Notes: generated by a model from the letters alone, not told the origin. A DNA stretch of 64,000 nt from Hyphomicrobium_A sp044507625 (GCA_044507625.1 JBIQJE010000006.1:122176-186175), one strand, 5' to 3'. Shown: positions 33,276 through 44,066, counted from the first letter of the stretch. Made by a program: numbers and translations.

Positions 33276-34166
33276 TCAGAACTTCCACTGGCGGGCCTGG
33301 GCGACCATGAAATCGCGCAGCACCTGCACCTTCTTCGAGGCCTTCAGCTCTTCCGGGTAGACGAAAAGAATGGGCAGCGTCGGCGGCGTGATCTCGGTGA
33401 GGACGGGAACCAGGTCGCCGTCATCGTCGGTCATGTAGTCTGGGATCATGCCGATCCCGATCCCGGCCCGGATCGCATAGCGCAGGGCCACCACGCTGTT
33501 GGCTCGAAACGCCGGCTCCCGCGGGCCCCGCCCGTCCCGTCCGGCGGTCTCGATCCAGGTGATCGCCGTGAGGTGCTGCGCCGGCTGTCCGCTGTAGGAA
33601 ACGATGCTATGCCCCTCGAGCTCCTCCAGCGTGTTGGGCGCGCCGAAGCGGCGCACGTATTGCGTTGAGGCGAAGGCCCGCACCCGGCTCGTAAACAGCA
33701 CGCGGCGGATGAGATCCGACTGCGGCGGCTCGCGCGTCCAGATAGCGACGTCCGCCGCGCGCATGCCGATGTCGACCTGATCGTCGTTGAGCTGCAGCTC
33801 GATGCGGATCTCCGGATAGAGATCCTGGAATTCCCGCAGCCGCTGCGTCAGCCACATCGTGCCGAAGCCGACGGGCGCGGTGATGCGCAGCTCGCCGGAT
33901 GGCTTCGATGTCGTGTCCGACAGCAGAGTCTCGGCCGTGTGCAGCCGATTGATGACATCAGAGGTCGTGCGGTGGAGCAGCTCACCCTGCTCGGTGAGCA
34001 CCAGCCCCCGCGCGTGCCGATGAAACAACGCCACCTTCAGGTCGCGCTCGAGCGCCGAGACTTGACGGCTCACGGCCGACTGGCTCATGTGCAGCGCATC
34101 GCCAGCGTGCGTGAAGCTCCCCGCTTCAGCCGCCGCGTGAAAGATTCTGAGCTTGTCCCAGTCCAT
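33276..34166 (-). CDS. LsrB/VtlR-type LysR regulator
   Basis: This is a 296-residue LysR regulator beginning DWDKLRIFHAAAEAGSFTHA, with the recognition helix MSQSAVSRQVSALERDL and FHRHARGLVLTEQGE. This N-terminus is highly characteristic of the LsrB (Sinorhizobium, Agrobacterium) / VtlR (Brucella) group, and its position near trxB is the same as there. Those proteins control envelope, oxidative-stress and small-RNA genes. The deduced protein contains no cysteine at all, unlike S. meliloti LsrB, for which cysteine-based redox sensing has been reported. It is divergent from the beta-propeller gene at 34375. Confidence 0.88.
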   Translation of the reverse strand: MDWDKLRIFHAAAEAGSFTHAGDALHMSQSAVSRQVSALERDLKVALFHRHARGLVLTEQGELLHRTTSDVINRLHTAETLLSDTTSKPSGELRITAPVGFGTMWLTQRLREFQDLYPEIRIELQLNDDQVDIGMRAADVAIWTREPPQSDLIRRVLFTSRVRAFASTQYVRRFGAPNTLEELEGHSIVSYSGQPAQHLTAITWIETAGRDGRGPREPAFRANSVVALRYAIRAGIGIGMIPDYMTDDDGDLVPVLTEITPPTLPILFVYPEELKASKKVQVLRDFMVAQARQWKF

Positions 34167-34374
34167 GGATCAGGCCCCATGACGATGCGCTTTGACGGAT
34201 GCGCTATTGAGTTTGAGACAGCGCTCAGGCGTTCAAATGCCACTTGCGCACAACCCGTACTGCATTTGTTGCGCTGCAACTTAGACTAGCGGCGAGTGGA
34301 TGGATAGGGCGACGCGCCAGCGCAGCCTATATAAGCAGCCCAACCACGAGACACGGCAAATTTGGAGATAGGCG

Positions 34375-35241
34375 ATGAAATTCGGCGCAACCCTCTTGGC
34401 TTCCATGATAACCGCTGCGGCCCTCACCGGCGCCCATGCCGAGCCGACGCTACTCTGGGAGACTGAAGGCCTCGCGACTCCCGAATCCGCACTGCCCGTC
34501 CCGGCGGAAGGCTTTGCTTACGTGAGCAACGTCGCCGGCGGCCCGCTGGACAAGGACGGCAACGGTTTCATTTCCAAGGTGTCGCTTGCGGACGGCAAGA
34601 TCACCGAGCGGGAGTGGGCCAAGGGTCTCGACGCCCCGAAGGGCATGGCGCTGGCGGGCGGCAAGCTTTACGTCTCGGACATCGACAAGCTCGTCGAGGT
34701 CGACCCCAAGAGCGGCAAGATCATCGCATCCTACGATGCCCCCGGCTCGGTGTTCCTCAATGACGTCGCCGCGGACGGCAACGGCCACGTCTACGTGTCC
34801 GATTCCAGCACCAGCACGATCTGGCGCCTCGCCGACGGCAAGCTGGAGAAGTGGGCCGAAGGCGAGAACCTGAAATTTCCGAACGGTCTCTACGTCGAGG
34901 GCGATAAGCTGATCGTCGCGCCATGGGGCGCGCCGGGCACCTCCGGCCAGTCACCGAAGGCCGCAAACCTGCTGCAGGTTTCCCTCGCAGATAAAAAGGT
35001 GAGCGACCTCGGGGACGGCACGCCGGTCGGCAACCTCGACGGCATCGAGCCCGATGGCGACGACTACCTCGTTTCGGATTGGGTCGCCGGCAAGATATAC
35101 CGCATCGGCAAGTCCGGGAAGGCCGAGCTGCTGCTCGATCTCGGCCAGGGCACGGCCGACATCGGCTACGACCCGGCGAGCAAGACGATGTTCGTGCCGC
35201 TGATGAAGGACAACAAGCTACGCGCCTACAAGATGCAGTAA
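34375..35241 (+). CDS. secreted SMP-30/NHL-type beta-propeller protein
   Basis: This is a 288-residue protein with a signal peptide ending TGAHA-EPTLLWE and a run of beta-propeller blades: EGFAYVSNVAGGPLDKDGNG, GMALAGGKLYVSDIDKLVEV, VFLNDVAADGNGHVYVSDSS and FPNGLYVEGDKLIVAPWG. Acidic residues and the NG/ND pairs suit the metal-centre of SMP-30/gluconolactonase proteins, so a periplasmic lactonase is possible. It is divergent from the LsrB-type regulator; the gap includes an inverted repeat GTTGC-GCT-GCAAC near 34268. A strong terminator follows at 35263. Confidence 0.8.
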   Translation: MKFGATLLASMITAAALTGAHAEPTLLWETEGLATPESALPVPAEGFAYVSNVAGGPLDKDGNGFISKVSLADGKITEREWAKGLDAPKGMALAGGKLYVSDIDKLVEVDPKSGKIIASYDAPGSVFLNDVAADGNGHVYVSDSSTSTIWRLADGKLEKWAEGENLKFPNGLYVEGDKLIVAPWGAPGTSGQSPKAANLLQVSLADKKVSDLGDGTPVGNLDGIEPDGDDYLVSDWVAGKIYRIGKSGKAELLLDLGQGTADIGYDPASKTMFVPLMKDNKLRAYKMQ

Positions 35242-35262
35242 GCTGCTGGAATAGAGCCAAAG

Positions 35263-35302
35263 AAAAAGGCGCGGTGCCGTTTCCGGTGCCGCGCCTTTTT
35301 CG
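35263..35302. terminator. bidirectional intrinsic terminator
   Basis: AAAAAGGCGCGG and CCGCGCCTTTTT form a 12-bp inverted repeat with a 14-base loop, giving a stem with a T-run on each strand. It serves the beta-propeller gene (plus) and the small secreted protein (minus), which converge. Confidence 0.85.
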
Positions 35303-35341
35303 TTGTCCATGTCGCTGGCCCGCGGCAAGCTGCGCACCGGA

Positions 35342-35581
35342 CTATTGCGCGTCCTGTGTGCCGGAGGCTGCGCCGCGCAGCATCGGCCCGACGATCGGGT
35401 CGGCTGCGGCCGTGCCTTCCGATGGCTCCGCGCACTGCATCGTTTCGGCATCGAAGATGCCGTTCTTCGCCAGGCACTGGGTGGCGAGAACATGCGCTGC
35501 GGCTACGTCATCCTCCGCGTGAGCTGCAACGGAGAGGATCGCAAGGCAGGCGGTTGCTGCGGCGAGCTTCGCAAAATTCAT
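35342..35581 (-). CDS. small secreted hypothetical protein
   Basis: This is a 79-residue protein with a signal peptide (FAKLAAATACLAILSVAAHA, then EDDVAAA) and a short mature part with two cysteines (ATQCLAKNGIFDAETMQCAE) that may be bridged. The C-terminal part is Ala/Gly-rich. No family is recognised. The longer frame to 35638 adds 19 residues before the signal sequence and is rejected. It lies downstream of trxB (same strand) with an 81-base gap and ends at the bidirectional terminator. Confidence 0.65.
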   Translation of the reverse strand: MNFAKLAAATACLAILSVAAHAEDDVAAAHVLATQCLAKNGIFDAETMQCAEPSEGTAAADPIVGPMLRGAASGTQDAQ

Positions 35582-35662
35582 GGCATTCCCTCGGCAACGA
35601 TTGGCGTAGCGCAACCGCCTAACGGCGACTGATGCCAATCTTATGACGGGCGCGAAAGCCGC

Positions 35663-36634
35663 CTACTCGGCAGCCTCGCTCTCCGCCTCGATCTCCAGCG
35701 TGGCGAGGTAGCGCTCCGTTTCGAGGGCCGCCATGCACCCCATGGCCGCTGCCGTCACCGCCTGGCGGTAGACCTCGTCCTTCACGTCCCCGGCAGCGTA
35801 CACGCCCGGGATGCTGGTGGCGGTCGAATCGGGGCGCGTGATGATGTATCCCGAGGGCGTGAGATCGAGTTGCCCCTTGAACAGCTCCGTCGCCGGCGCG
35901 TGGCCGATGGCGATGAAGACGCCATCCGCCGGCCGCTCCGCGATCGCGCCGGTGTGCACGTTCCGCAGCCTCACGCCCGTGACCGTCTTCGGATCATCGG
36001 TGCCGACGACTTCCTCCACCGCGTGATCCCACACCACCTCGATCTTCGGATTCTTGAAAAGCCGGTCCTGCAGGATCTTCTCGGCGCGGAAATGATCGCG
36101 CCGGTGCACCACCGTCACCCGCTTGGCGAAGTTGGTGAGGAAGATCGCTTCCTCGACCGCGGTATTGCCGCCGCCGACCACGACGACCTCTTTGTCGCGA
36201 TAGAAGAACCCGTCGCACGTGGCGCAGGCGGAAACGCCGTGGCCCTGGAACAGGCCCTCCGATTCGATGCCGAGCCAGCGCGCCTGCGCACCGGTGCAGA
36301 TGATCAGCACGTCGCAGGTGTAGCTGTCGCCGGAATCACCCGTCAGCTCGAACGGGCGCGTCTTGAGGTTCACTCTGGAGATCTGGTCCATGATGATCTC
36401 GGTGCCGACGTGCTCGGCCTGGGCGCGCATCTGCTCCATGAGCCAGGGGCCCTGAATCACATCGGCGAAGCCCGGATAGTTCTCGACGTCCGTCGTGATG
36501 GTGAGCTGGCCGCCCGGCTGCGAGCCTTCGATCAGCAGCGGTTTCAGCATGGCGCGCGACGCATAGATCGCCGCCGTATACCCGGCAGGTCCCGAACCGA
36601 GGATCAGCACCTTCACGTGCCTGGGATTGGCCAT
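35663..36634 (-). CDS. trxB: thioredoxin reductase
   Basis: TrxB passes electrons from NADPH through FAD and a cysteine pair to thioredoxin. The 323-residue protein has the FAD site VLILGSGPAGYTAAIYA, the redox pair SACATCDGFFYR, the NADPH site VVGGGNTAVEEAIFL with VHRRDHFRA, and the C-terminal GVYAAGDVKDEVYRQAVTAA. The ATG at 36634 gives the standard start. Linkage to an LsrB-type regulator is conserved in rhizobia, although here two genes lie between. Confidence 0.95.
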   Translation of the reverse strand: MANPRHVKVLILGSGPAGYTAAIYASRAMLKPLLIEGSQPGGQLTITTDVENYPGFADVIQGPWLMEQMRAQAEHVGTEIIMDQISRVNLKTRPFELTGDSGDSYTCDVLIICTGAQARWLGIESEGLFQGHGVSACATCDGFFYRDKEVVVVGGGNTAVEEAIFLTNFAKRVTVVHRRDHFRAEKILQDRLFKNPKIEVVWDHAVEEVVGTDDPKTVTGVRLRNVHTGAIAERPADGVFIAIGHAPATELFKGQLDLTPSGYIITRPDSTATSIPGVYAAGDVKDEVYRQAVTAAAMGCMAALETERYLATLEIEAESEAAE

Positions 36635-36906
36635 TATGCCCTCCTGACCGGCCGGCAAATCGCCTCCGGGGTCCAATAGATTGGGCCGCAGTTAGACCCC
36701 TGCAAGGGTGAAGGTCAATGCGCAAAGCCGCAGCAGCGGCAGCGCGCGCCGGGCCCCATGCGGCGCCTCCGGAATAGCGCCGTCGCGGCGGCCGAACAGG
36801 TGAAGCGAGCCTACCGTTAAAGCTGGCTCCGGCGCACCGCTGTTGTCGCCCCGCGCCGTGCTAGGCTAGCAATACATCGGGGGATGCTCAGCACAGGGTA
36901 GGCGTC

Positions 36907-38004
36907 ATGTCGGAGCTATGGGGGAAGGTGTCGACGGCCGTATTCGGCCTGCTCGACCGAATTTGGACCGGCCTCTGCTGGCCGCTGATCGGTCTGCTCA
37001 ATCTCATCTTCCGGCCCGACCCACAAACCGGCGATGTGGCGCTCTGGAAGGTCGCGCTGTGGCTCGGCGCGAACGGCGTCGTTCTTTATATCGCCGTGGT
37101 CGACCTCACCGGGCGTCCGCTATTCTGGACGCTGCTGGCCTTCCTCTTGATGCACATTCTCATCATCGCCTCCAGCCTGCGCATCATGTACGAGGAAAAG
37201 CGCGTGATGGAGGGCGCGCTCGCCGCCGACAAGATGACCTTCTCGGCGCTCGATGCCGTCAACAACGTGCCGATCCTCGCCTCGTCGACGCTGTTCTACA
37301 TTTGCGGGCTGGCCGCGCTCATCCAGATCGTGGAGCGCAGCGGACTGGCGCAGATCCTGCGCAGCCGGCCGAAGCTTCCGAGCGAGTATGCCGAATATCT
37401 CACGTGCGTGTTGAACGAGATCCCGATCGTCAATTCGCTCGTCAATGCGTGGGCCAATGTCACCGAGCTGTCGGAAAATCTCAGCGCGCAGATTGTCTAC
37501 AATGGAGTGACCGGGAACGCGGTACGCCTCGTCGTCGTCATCACGCTGTCGATCATCGTTGTGCGCGCGCTGTTGCTCCGCTTCCAGCAGTGGAGCCATC
37601 AGGTCTCGATGGCGCACGCGCTCGAGAACGGAACGGTCAGCCCCGACAGCGTGAAGACGCGTCTCGTGCGCGTGCCGACGACGCTCAACAGCCGGCTGAT
37701 GAAATCGGCGCTGACGCACCCCGATACGGCGGTGCGCCGCCGCGCCCTCGCCGCCATGGCGCGCCTCGAGGTTCCGAACTTCGCCCGCGAATTTCTGGAA
37801 AAGATCGGCCAGCACATCGAGCGCGACCTCGGCCTCGCGCACATTCGCGAAACACTCGCGTCGATGAATGCCGCCGCGCGCGAGAGCATGGCAGGCGAGC
37901 TGACCGCGGTAATCGAAAAGCAGATGCTCACTGTCAAGGATGCGATCGACATGCAGACGCGCCAGCGTCTCGATGAGCTGCGCGCCATGCTGAAACGCAC
38001 GTAG
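36907..38004 (+). CDS. multi-spanning membrane protein with helical cytosolic C-terminus
   Basis: This is a 365-residue protein with membrane segments at about 12-36, 47-66, 72-90, 123-141 and 200-220 (for example LLAFLLMHILIIASSL and VVITLSIIVVRALLL). The C-terminal 130 residues are charged helices: HPDTAVRRRALAAMARLEVP, then FLEKIGQHIERDLG and IEKQMLTVKDAIDMQTRQRL, which look HEAT-like or coiled. No family with a known function is recognised. The MFS gene starts 60 bases later on the same strand. Confidence 0.6.
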   Translation: MSELWGKVSTAVFGLLDRIWTGLCWPLIGLLNLIFRPDPQTGDVALWKVALWLGANGVVLYIAVVDLTGRPLFWTLLAFLLMHILIIASSLRIMYEEKRVMEGALAADKMTFSALDAVNNVPILASSTLFYICGLAALIQIVERSGLAQILRSRPKLPSEYAEYLTCVLNEIPIVNSLVNAWANVTELSENLSAQIVYNGVTGNAVRLVVVITLSIIVVRALLLRFQQWSHQVSMAHALENGTVSPDSVKTRLVRVPTTLNSRLMKSALTHPDTAVRRRALAAMARLEVPNFAREFLEKIGQHIERDLGLAHIRETLASMNAAARESMAGELTAVIEKQMLTVKDAIDMQTRQRLDELRAMLKRT

Positions 38005-38065
38005 CATTCTGAAGCGCGACCCGCGCGGCAGCGCGGACGCCCGCGCCCAGCTGAGGATGAACGCG

Positions 38066-39427
38066 ATGGATCGGCGGCCGGCATCGAGCACTGCGTCAGG
38101 CGCGCTGGCCGAAGCGGCATCATCGCCGCACCCGGACGATCGAGGCCTCGCCGATACGGCGCGCCGGCTGAAAGCGATCTTCGTCGGCTCGGCCGGAAAT
38201 CTCGTCGAGTGGTTCGATTTTTACGCCTATTCCGCGTTCGCGCTCTATTTCGCGAAGTCCTTCTTCCCGACAGAAAGCCAGACCGCGCAGCTGCTCAACG
38301 CCGCCGCGATTTTCGCCGTGGGCTTTCTCATGCGCCCCTTCGGCGGCTGGCTGTTCGGGCACATGGCCGATCGCCACGGGCGGCGCATCGCGCTCACTGT
38401 GTCGGTGATGATGATGTGCTTCGGCTCGCTTATCATCGCGGTGACGCCCACCTACGCCACCATCGGCCTCGCGGCGCCCGCCATCCTGTTGCTGGCGCGC
38501 TTGATCCAGGGACTGAGCCTCGGCGGCGAATATGGAACCAGCGCCACCTACCTCTCCGAGGTCGCGCATCCCGATCACCGTGGTTTCTATTCGAGCTTCC
38601 AGTACGTGACGCTGATCGGCGGTCAGCTGCTCGCCATGGTGCTGCTGCTCGTTCTGCAGAAGCTGCTGCTGACGCCTGAGCAGCTCGAAGCGTGGGGCTG
38701 GCGCATTCCTTTTTTCGTCGGCGCGCTGCTCGCGGTCGTCGTCTACTTCATGCGCCGGGACATGCACGAGAGCGATGCATTCGTCGAGGCGCGAATGCTG
38801 GGCGCGACCCAGAGCCCGCTGAAGCGGCTGATGCGCCATCCGCGCGAGGTTGCGATCGTCGTCGGTCTGACGCTCGGCGGCACGGTCGCCTTCTACACCT
38901 ACACGACGTACATGCAGAAGTTCCTCGTCAACTCCGTCGGGCTGTCGAAGGACACGTCCACCGTCATCGCCGCATCGACGCTGTTTATCTACATGTGCCT
39001 GCAGCCGGTGGTCGGCGCGTTCTCCGATATTGTCGGCCGCCGTCCCGTGCTGCTCACCTTCGGCGTTCTGGGTACGCTCCTCACGGTGCCGATCCTCACC
39101 GCCCTGGAGAATACGGACAGCGCCTGGACGGCATTTCTCCTCATCATGGCGGCGCTGCTGATCGTGAGCGGCTACACGGCCATCAACGCGGTAGTTAAGG
39201 CGGAGCTGTTCCCCACCGGCGTGCGCGCCATGGGCGTGGGGTTTCCCTACGCGATCACGGTGGCGCTGTTCGGCGGCACCGCGGAATATGTCGCGCTCTA
39301 CCTCAAGAGCATCGGCTACGAGGACGCGTTCTACTGGTACGTGACCGCCTGCATCGCCGTCTCGCTCGCCGTCTACGCCCTCATGCGCGACACCCGTGCT
39401 AACTCGGCCATGCATCGGCACGTTTAG
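38066..39427 (+). CDS. MFS transporter, metabolite:H+ symporter (KgtP/ProP-like) family
   Basis: This is a 453-residue, twelve-helix transporter. The family signatures are present: GNLVEWFDFYAYSAFALYFA in helix 1, FGGWLFGHMADRHGRR in the loop between helices 2 and 3, and LSLGGEYGTSATYLSEVAHP after helix 4. These are typical of proton symporters for 2-oxoglutarate, citrate, proline/betaine or shikimate. The substrate cannot be assigned. ATG 38066 is preferred over ATG 38057 since GAGG directly touches the earlier codon. Confidence 0.88.
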   Translation: MDRRPASSTASGALAEAASSPHPDDRGLADTARRLKAIFVGSAGNLVEWFDFYAYSAFALYFAKSFFPTESQTAQLLNAAAIFAVGFLMRPFGGWLFGHMADRHGRRIALTVSVMMMCFGSLIIAVTPTYATIGLAAPAILLLARLIQGLSLGGEYGTSATYLSEVAHPDHRGFYSSFQYVTLIGGQLLAMVLLLVLQKLLLTPEQLEAWGWRIPFFVGALLAVVVYFMRRDMHESDAFVEARMLGATQSPLKRLMRHPREVAIVVGLTLGGTVAFYTYTTYMQKFLVNSVGLSKDTSTVIAASTLFIYMCLQPVVGAFSDIVGRRPVLLTFGVLGTLLTVPILTALENTDSAWTAFLLIMAALLIVSGYTAINAVVKAELFPTGVRAMGVGFPYAITVALFGGTAEYVALYLKSIGYEDAFYWYVTACIAVSLAVYALMRDTRANSAMHRHV

Positions 39428-39597
39428 GCGCATCCGTGAAAAGGTCGGACGCCGTTCAGATGCCCGCCAGAATGACGCACCCCTCGCCTGGCGCCGGTGA
39501 TCCGTTGCCTGAGAATTGGGCGTCGCTTCTACATCGCTGGCGGCGGAAGCTGCGATATGCTACTTGGCGCGCACCTATTGCAGCGCACAAAGCCCAG

Positions 39598-41424
<1,827 letters not shown>

Positions 41425-41435
41425 TTAATTTCTCT

Positions 41436-41465
41436 TTGTGCAATGCAAAATTGCCATGTTATAGC
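41436..41465 (+). promoter_or_regulatory. candidate promoter for the PepSY-like gene
   Basis: TTGTGC (41436-41441) and TATAGC (41460-41465) are separated by 18 bases, in a local AT-rich gap between typA and the next start at 41513. A GGAGG ribosome-binding site follows. Confidence 0.45.
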
Positions 41466-41512
41466 GGTTTCCGTTGCCACACGTGGCCACTCAACAATTG
41501 GAGGACTTCTCA

Positions 41513-41770
41513 ATGAAGAAGCTCGCATGCATTGCCCTCGCCGTTTCTCTTTGCGGCGGAGCGGCGTTCGCCGATTCCAAGCCGTCCGCTGACGAAGTGG
41601 ACAAGATCAAGCAGACGCTCAGCGACTGGGGCTGCGAGGGCGGCACCTATGAGAAGGAAACGGAGGCTTCGGGCATTTTTGAAGCCGACGACGTTAAGTG
41701 CAAGGACGGCAGCCAGTACGACGTCAAGCTCGACGGCAGCTTCAAGGTGATCTCGATCACCCGCGACTGA
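41513..41770 (+). CDS. small secreted PepSY-like protein
   Basis: This is an 85-residue protein with a signal peptide (KKLACIALAVSLCGGAAFA, then DSKPSADE). The mature 65 residues contain VDKIKQTLSDWGCEGGTYEK and YDVKLDGSFKVISITRD, matching the PepSY-like fold of short periplasmic proteins. Two mature cysteines (GCEGG, VKCKDG) may pair. The PepSY domain is generally thought to inhibit or chaperone proteases. The ATG at 41513 follows GGAGG. Confidence 0.78.
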   Translation: MKKLACIALAVSLCGGAAFADSKPSADEVDKIKQTLSDWGCEGGTYEKETEASGIFEADDVKCKDGSQYDVKLDGSFKVISITRD

Positions 41771-41810
41771 GCTGCAAAAAAAAACGCGCAGCGTTTAATC
41801 ACGTCCGAAC

Positions 41811-41835
41811 GCCGGCCGATCCCCTATCGGCCGGC
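41811..41835 (+). terminator. possible terminator hairpin
   Basis: GCCGGCCGAT and ATCGGCCGGC form a perfect 10-bp stem with a five-base loop, 41 bases past the PepSY-like gene. It is followed by GTAAACGTTT rather than a T-run, so it would be an atypical terminator. Confidence 0.45.
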
Positions 41836-41895
41836 GTAAACGTTTCCGGCATTGCGCCCGGCCTGCTATGGAAGCGCCAAGTTCAGCGAGGCGAC

Positions 41896-43236
41896 GTGGC
41901 AAGCGGCAAATTTCCCCAAATGCGAGACGCAACGGATGTTGCGCCGATCACCTGGCCGGCGGGCGTAACGCCGCCTCCCGAATTTCTGCGCGCCGTCGAT
42001 TTCGCCCGGCATGACGATGGACACCTCTTCGTCACCGGCCGCGCCGGGACGGGAAAGTCGACGCTGCTGCGCGCGATGCGCGATCACATCGTCGACGAGA
42101 ACATCGTGCTGGCCCCCACCGGGCTCGCCGCCGTGAACGTCGGCGGCCAGACGATCCATTCATTTTTCGGATTCCCGCCGCGGCTCATCCGTCCCGACGA
42201 CATTCGCCGCAGCCGCAACGGGCGTCTGATGCGCAAGCTGAAGGTCATCATCATCGACGAAGTATCGATGGTGCGCTCCGACCTCATGTGGGCGATCGAC
42301 CAGTCGCTCCGCATCAACCGCGGACGCCCGCGCGAAGCCTTCGGCGGCGTGCGCCTGATGCTCTTCGGCGATCTGCATCAGCTCCCGCCCGTGGTGCAGG
42401 GCGATGTCGTTCAGCACCTCGAAGGCGAGTTCGGCGGCCCGTTTTTCTTCCAGGTTCCTGCCTTGAGCGAGGGCGCCGGGGTCACGCTCCTGGAGCTGGA
42501 TCAGGTCTTCCGCCAGAGCGACGAGGCTTTCCTCACCGTTCTCAATCACATCCGTGACGGCGAAGTGACCGAGGAGGATCTGGAGGTGCTCAATGCGCGA
42601 ACCCATCCGATCCGCACCCTCGGCGAAGGCGATGCCTTCGTCATCCTGACACCGACGAATGCCGCTGCGCAGCGCATCAACATGGCCTATCTCAACGCGC
42701 TGCCGACGCCCGAGCGCATCTACGCCGCCGGTATCACCGGGGAATATTCCGACAGCGCGCATCCCACCGACGCCAACCTGCTGCTGAAGGAGGGTGCGAA
42801 AGTCATCCTCCTGCGCAACGATCCCGACCGCCGCTGGGTCAACGGCACCATCGCCCGCGTCGCCCGGCTCGACGATAAGCGCGTCTGGATCGAGCTCGAC
42901 GGCAAGACCCACGAGATCGAGCAGGTCTCATGGGAAGCGCGGCGCTACGCCTACGACCAGGGCGCGGAGAAAATCGTCGAGAACGTCACGGGCACGTTCC
43001 GCCAGTTTCCGCTGCGTCTCGCTTGGGCACTCACCATTCATAAGTCCCAGGGGTTGACCCTCGATAAAGTGTACATCGACCTCGGTCGCGGCACCTTCGC
43101 CCATGGGCAGGCCTATGTAGCCCTTTCCCGCTGCCGCTCACTCGAAGGGCTGGCTCTGGCCCGGCCGCTTCGCCCCTCCGACGTCATGTTCGACAACGCA
43201 GCCATGGGCTACCGCGACCGGTTCTCGCGCCTGTGA
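41896..43236 (+). CDS. Pif1/RecD-like AAA ATPase/helicase
   Basis: This is a protein of about 446 residues of superfamily 1B helicases. Walker A is FVTGRAGTGKSTLLRAM, then VLAPTGLAAVNVGGQTIHSF (motif Ia), Walker B KVIIIDEVSMVRSDL, GDLHQLPPV (motif III) and, at the C-terminus, ALTIHKSQGLTLDKVYIDLG and AYVALSRCRSLEGL (motifs V and VI). All motifs are intact. Bacterial Pif1-like proteins unwind 5'-3' and act on G4s and stalled forks. GTG 41896 with GCGAGG is the likely start; ATG 41920 is an alternative. Confidence 0.88.
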   Translation: MASGKFPQMRDATDVAPITWPAGVTPPPEFLRAVDFARHDDGHLFVTGRAGTGKSTLLRAMRDHIVDENIVLAPTGLAAVNVGGQTIHSFFGFPPRLIRPDDIRRSRNGRLMRKLKVIIIDEVSMVRSDLMWAIDQSLRINRGRPREAFGGVRLMLFGDLHQLPPVVQGDVVQHLEGEFGGPFFFQVPALSEGAGVTLLELDQVFRQSDEAFLTVLNHIRDGEVTEEDLEVLNARTHPIRTLGEGDAFVILTPTNAAAQRINMAYLNALPTPERIYAAGITGEYSDSAHPTDANLLLKEGAKVILLRNDPDRRWVNGTIARVARLDDKRVWIELDGKTHEIEQVSWEARRYAYDQGAEKIVENVTGTFRQFPLRLAWALTIHKSQGLTLDKVYIDLGRGTFAHGQAYVALSRCRSLEGLALARPLRPSDVMFDNAAMGYRDRFSRL

Positions 43237-43307
43237 TCGACATTCTTCGAAACCGGCGGCCGGCTTGATGGTTAAGGCCGGATAAACCTCCGCCGAGGCC
43301 CGCGATG

Positions 43308-43341
43308 TTGCGTCGCAAAAGATTTATGTTGCACCGCACAA
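43308..43341. promoter_or_regulatory. two PhaR-like sites upstream of the phasin gene
   Basis: TTGCGTCGCAA (43308-43318) and TTGCACCGCACAA (43329-43341) share TTGC-N3-GCA and are 21 bases apart, two helix turns. The PHA-granule repressor PhaR binds TGC-N3-GCA-type sites at phasin promoters, so these are likely its operators. Confidence 0.55.
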
Positions 43342-43458
43342 CGCCCTCGGCTACTTAGGGGGTGCGGTTAGGGCTTCACAGCCAATGCATTCTTTCAAGA
43401 CCACTGGAACATGAGCGCCCGGATGACCGGGCAGCCCCAAACGATTACGGAGATATCC

Positions 43459-43914
43459 ATGAACGACCAGTTCGCCCGCCAGGCCCAAGACATGCTCGCG
43501 GCCGCCAAGGAGGCCCGCATTCCTGAGAACGTGAAGGCTTTCGCCGAGGAGAGCGTTGCCAAGACCCGCGACGCCTACACCAAGATCAATGCTGCCACGC
43601 AGGACAGCGTGAAGGCGGTCGAGGAGATCGTCCTCACGGCCCAGGCCGGTGCGCGCACGTTCGGCGAGAAGGTGATGCACGCCGCCTCTGTGAACGCCGA
43701 GGCCGTATTCGATGCCGCCGAGGCCATCGCCCGCGCCAAGACCTTCCCGGAGGTCGCCCGCGTCCAGGCTGATTTCCTGAAGCAGCAGTTCGCCACTGCC
43801 TCTTCGCAGACGAAGGAGTTCTTCGAGCTGTCGAACAAGATCAGCCGCCAGACGCTCGAGACGATGAATTCCGCCGCCAGCAAGACCTTCGAGCAGTTCA
43901 AGAAAGTCGGCTAA
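43459..43914 (+). CDS. phasin family protein
   Basis: This is a 151-residue, almost entirely helical amphipathic protein: NDQFARQAQDMLAAAKEARI, AFAEESVAKTRDAYTKINAA, and KQQFATASSQTKEFFELSNK, as in Phasin_2 proteins. Phasins coat polyhydroxyalkanoate granules, so the organism probably stores PHA. GGAGATA precedes the ATG at 43459, and this start gives the typical N-terminus; the frame extends upstream to 43411. Its promoter region carries two PhaR-like sites and a strong terminator follows. Confidence 0.87.
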   Translation: MNDQFARQAQDMLAAAKEARIPENVKAFAEESVAKTRDAYTKINAATQDSVKAVEEIVLTAQAGARTFGEKVMHAASVNAEAVFDAAEAIARAKTFPEVARVQADFLKQQFATASSQTKEFFELSNKISRQTLETMNSAASKTFEQFKKVG

Positions 43915-43952
43915 CGCCGCGGTCGGGGCACGCTCCGAGACATGCGATGACG

Positions 43953-43980
43953 AGGCCGCGGGCACCCCCCGCGGCCTTTT
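43953..43980 (+). terminator. intrinsic terminator of the phasin gene
   Basis: AGGCCGCGGG and CCCGCGGCCT form a 10-bp stem followed by TTTT, 39 bases after the phasin stop. Confidence 0.85.
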
Positions 43981-44066
43981 ACGTTTCGTGGCCTCACTTT
44001 CGGCAAAACGTCTACGCAGGATCGCCGCTTTGCTGTAAGCTTGCGTGCGGGAACGAAAAGAACGCG

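Noticed and set aside
41440..41452. PhaR-like TGCAATGCA upstream of the PepSY-like gene
   Set aside because: A single short match with no partner site and no link to granules; likely chance, and it overlaps a candidate promoter spacer.
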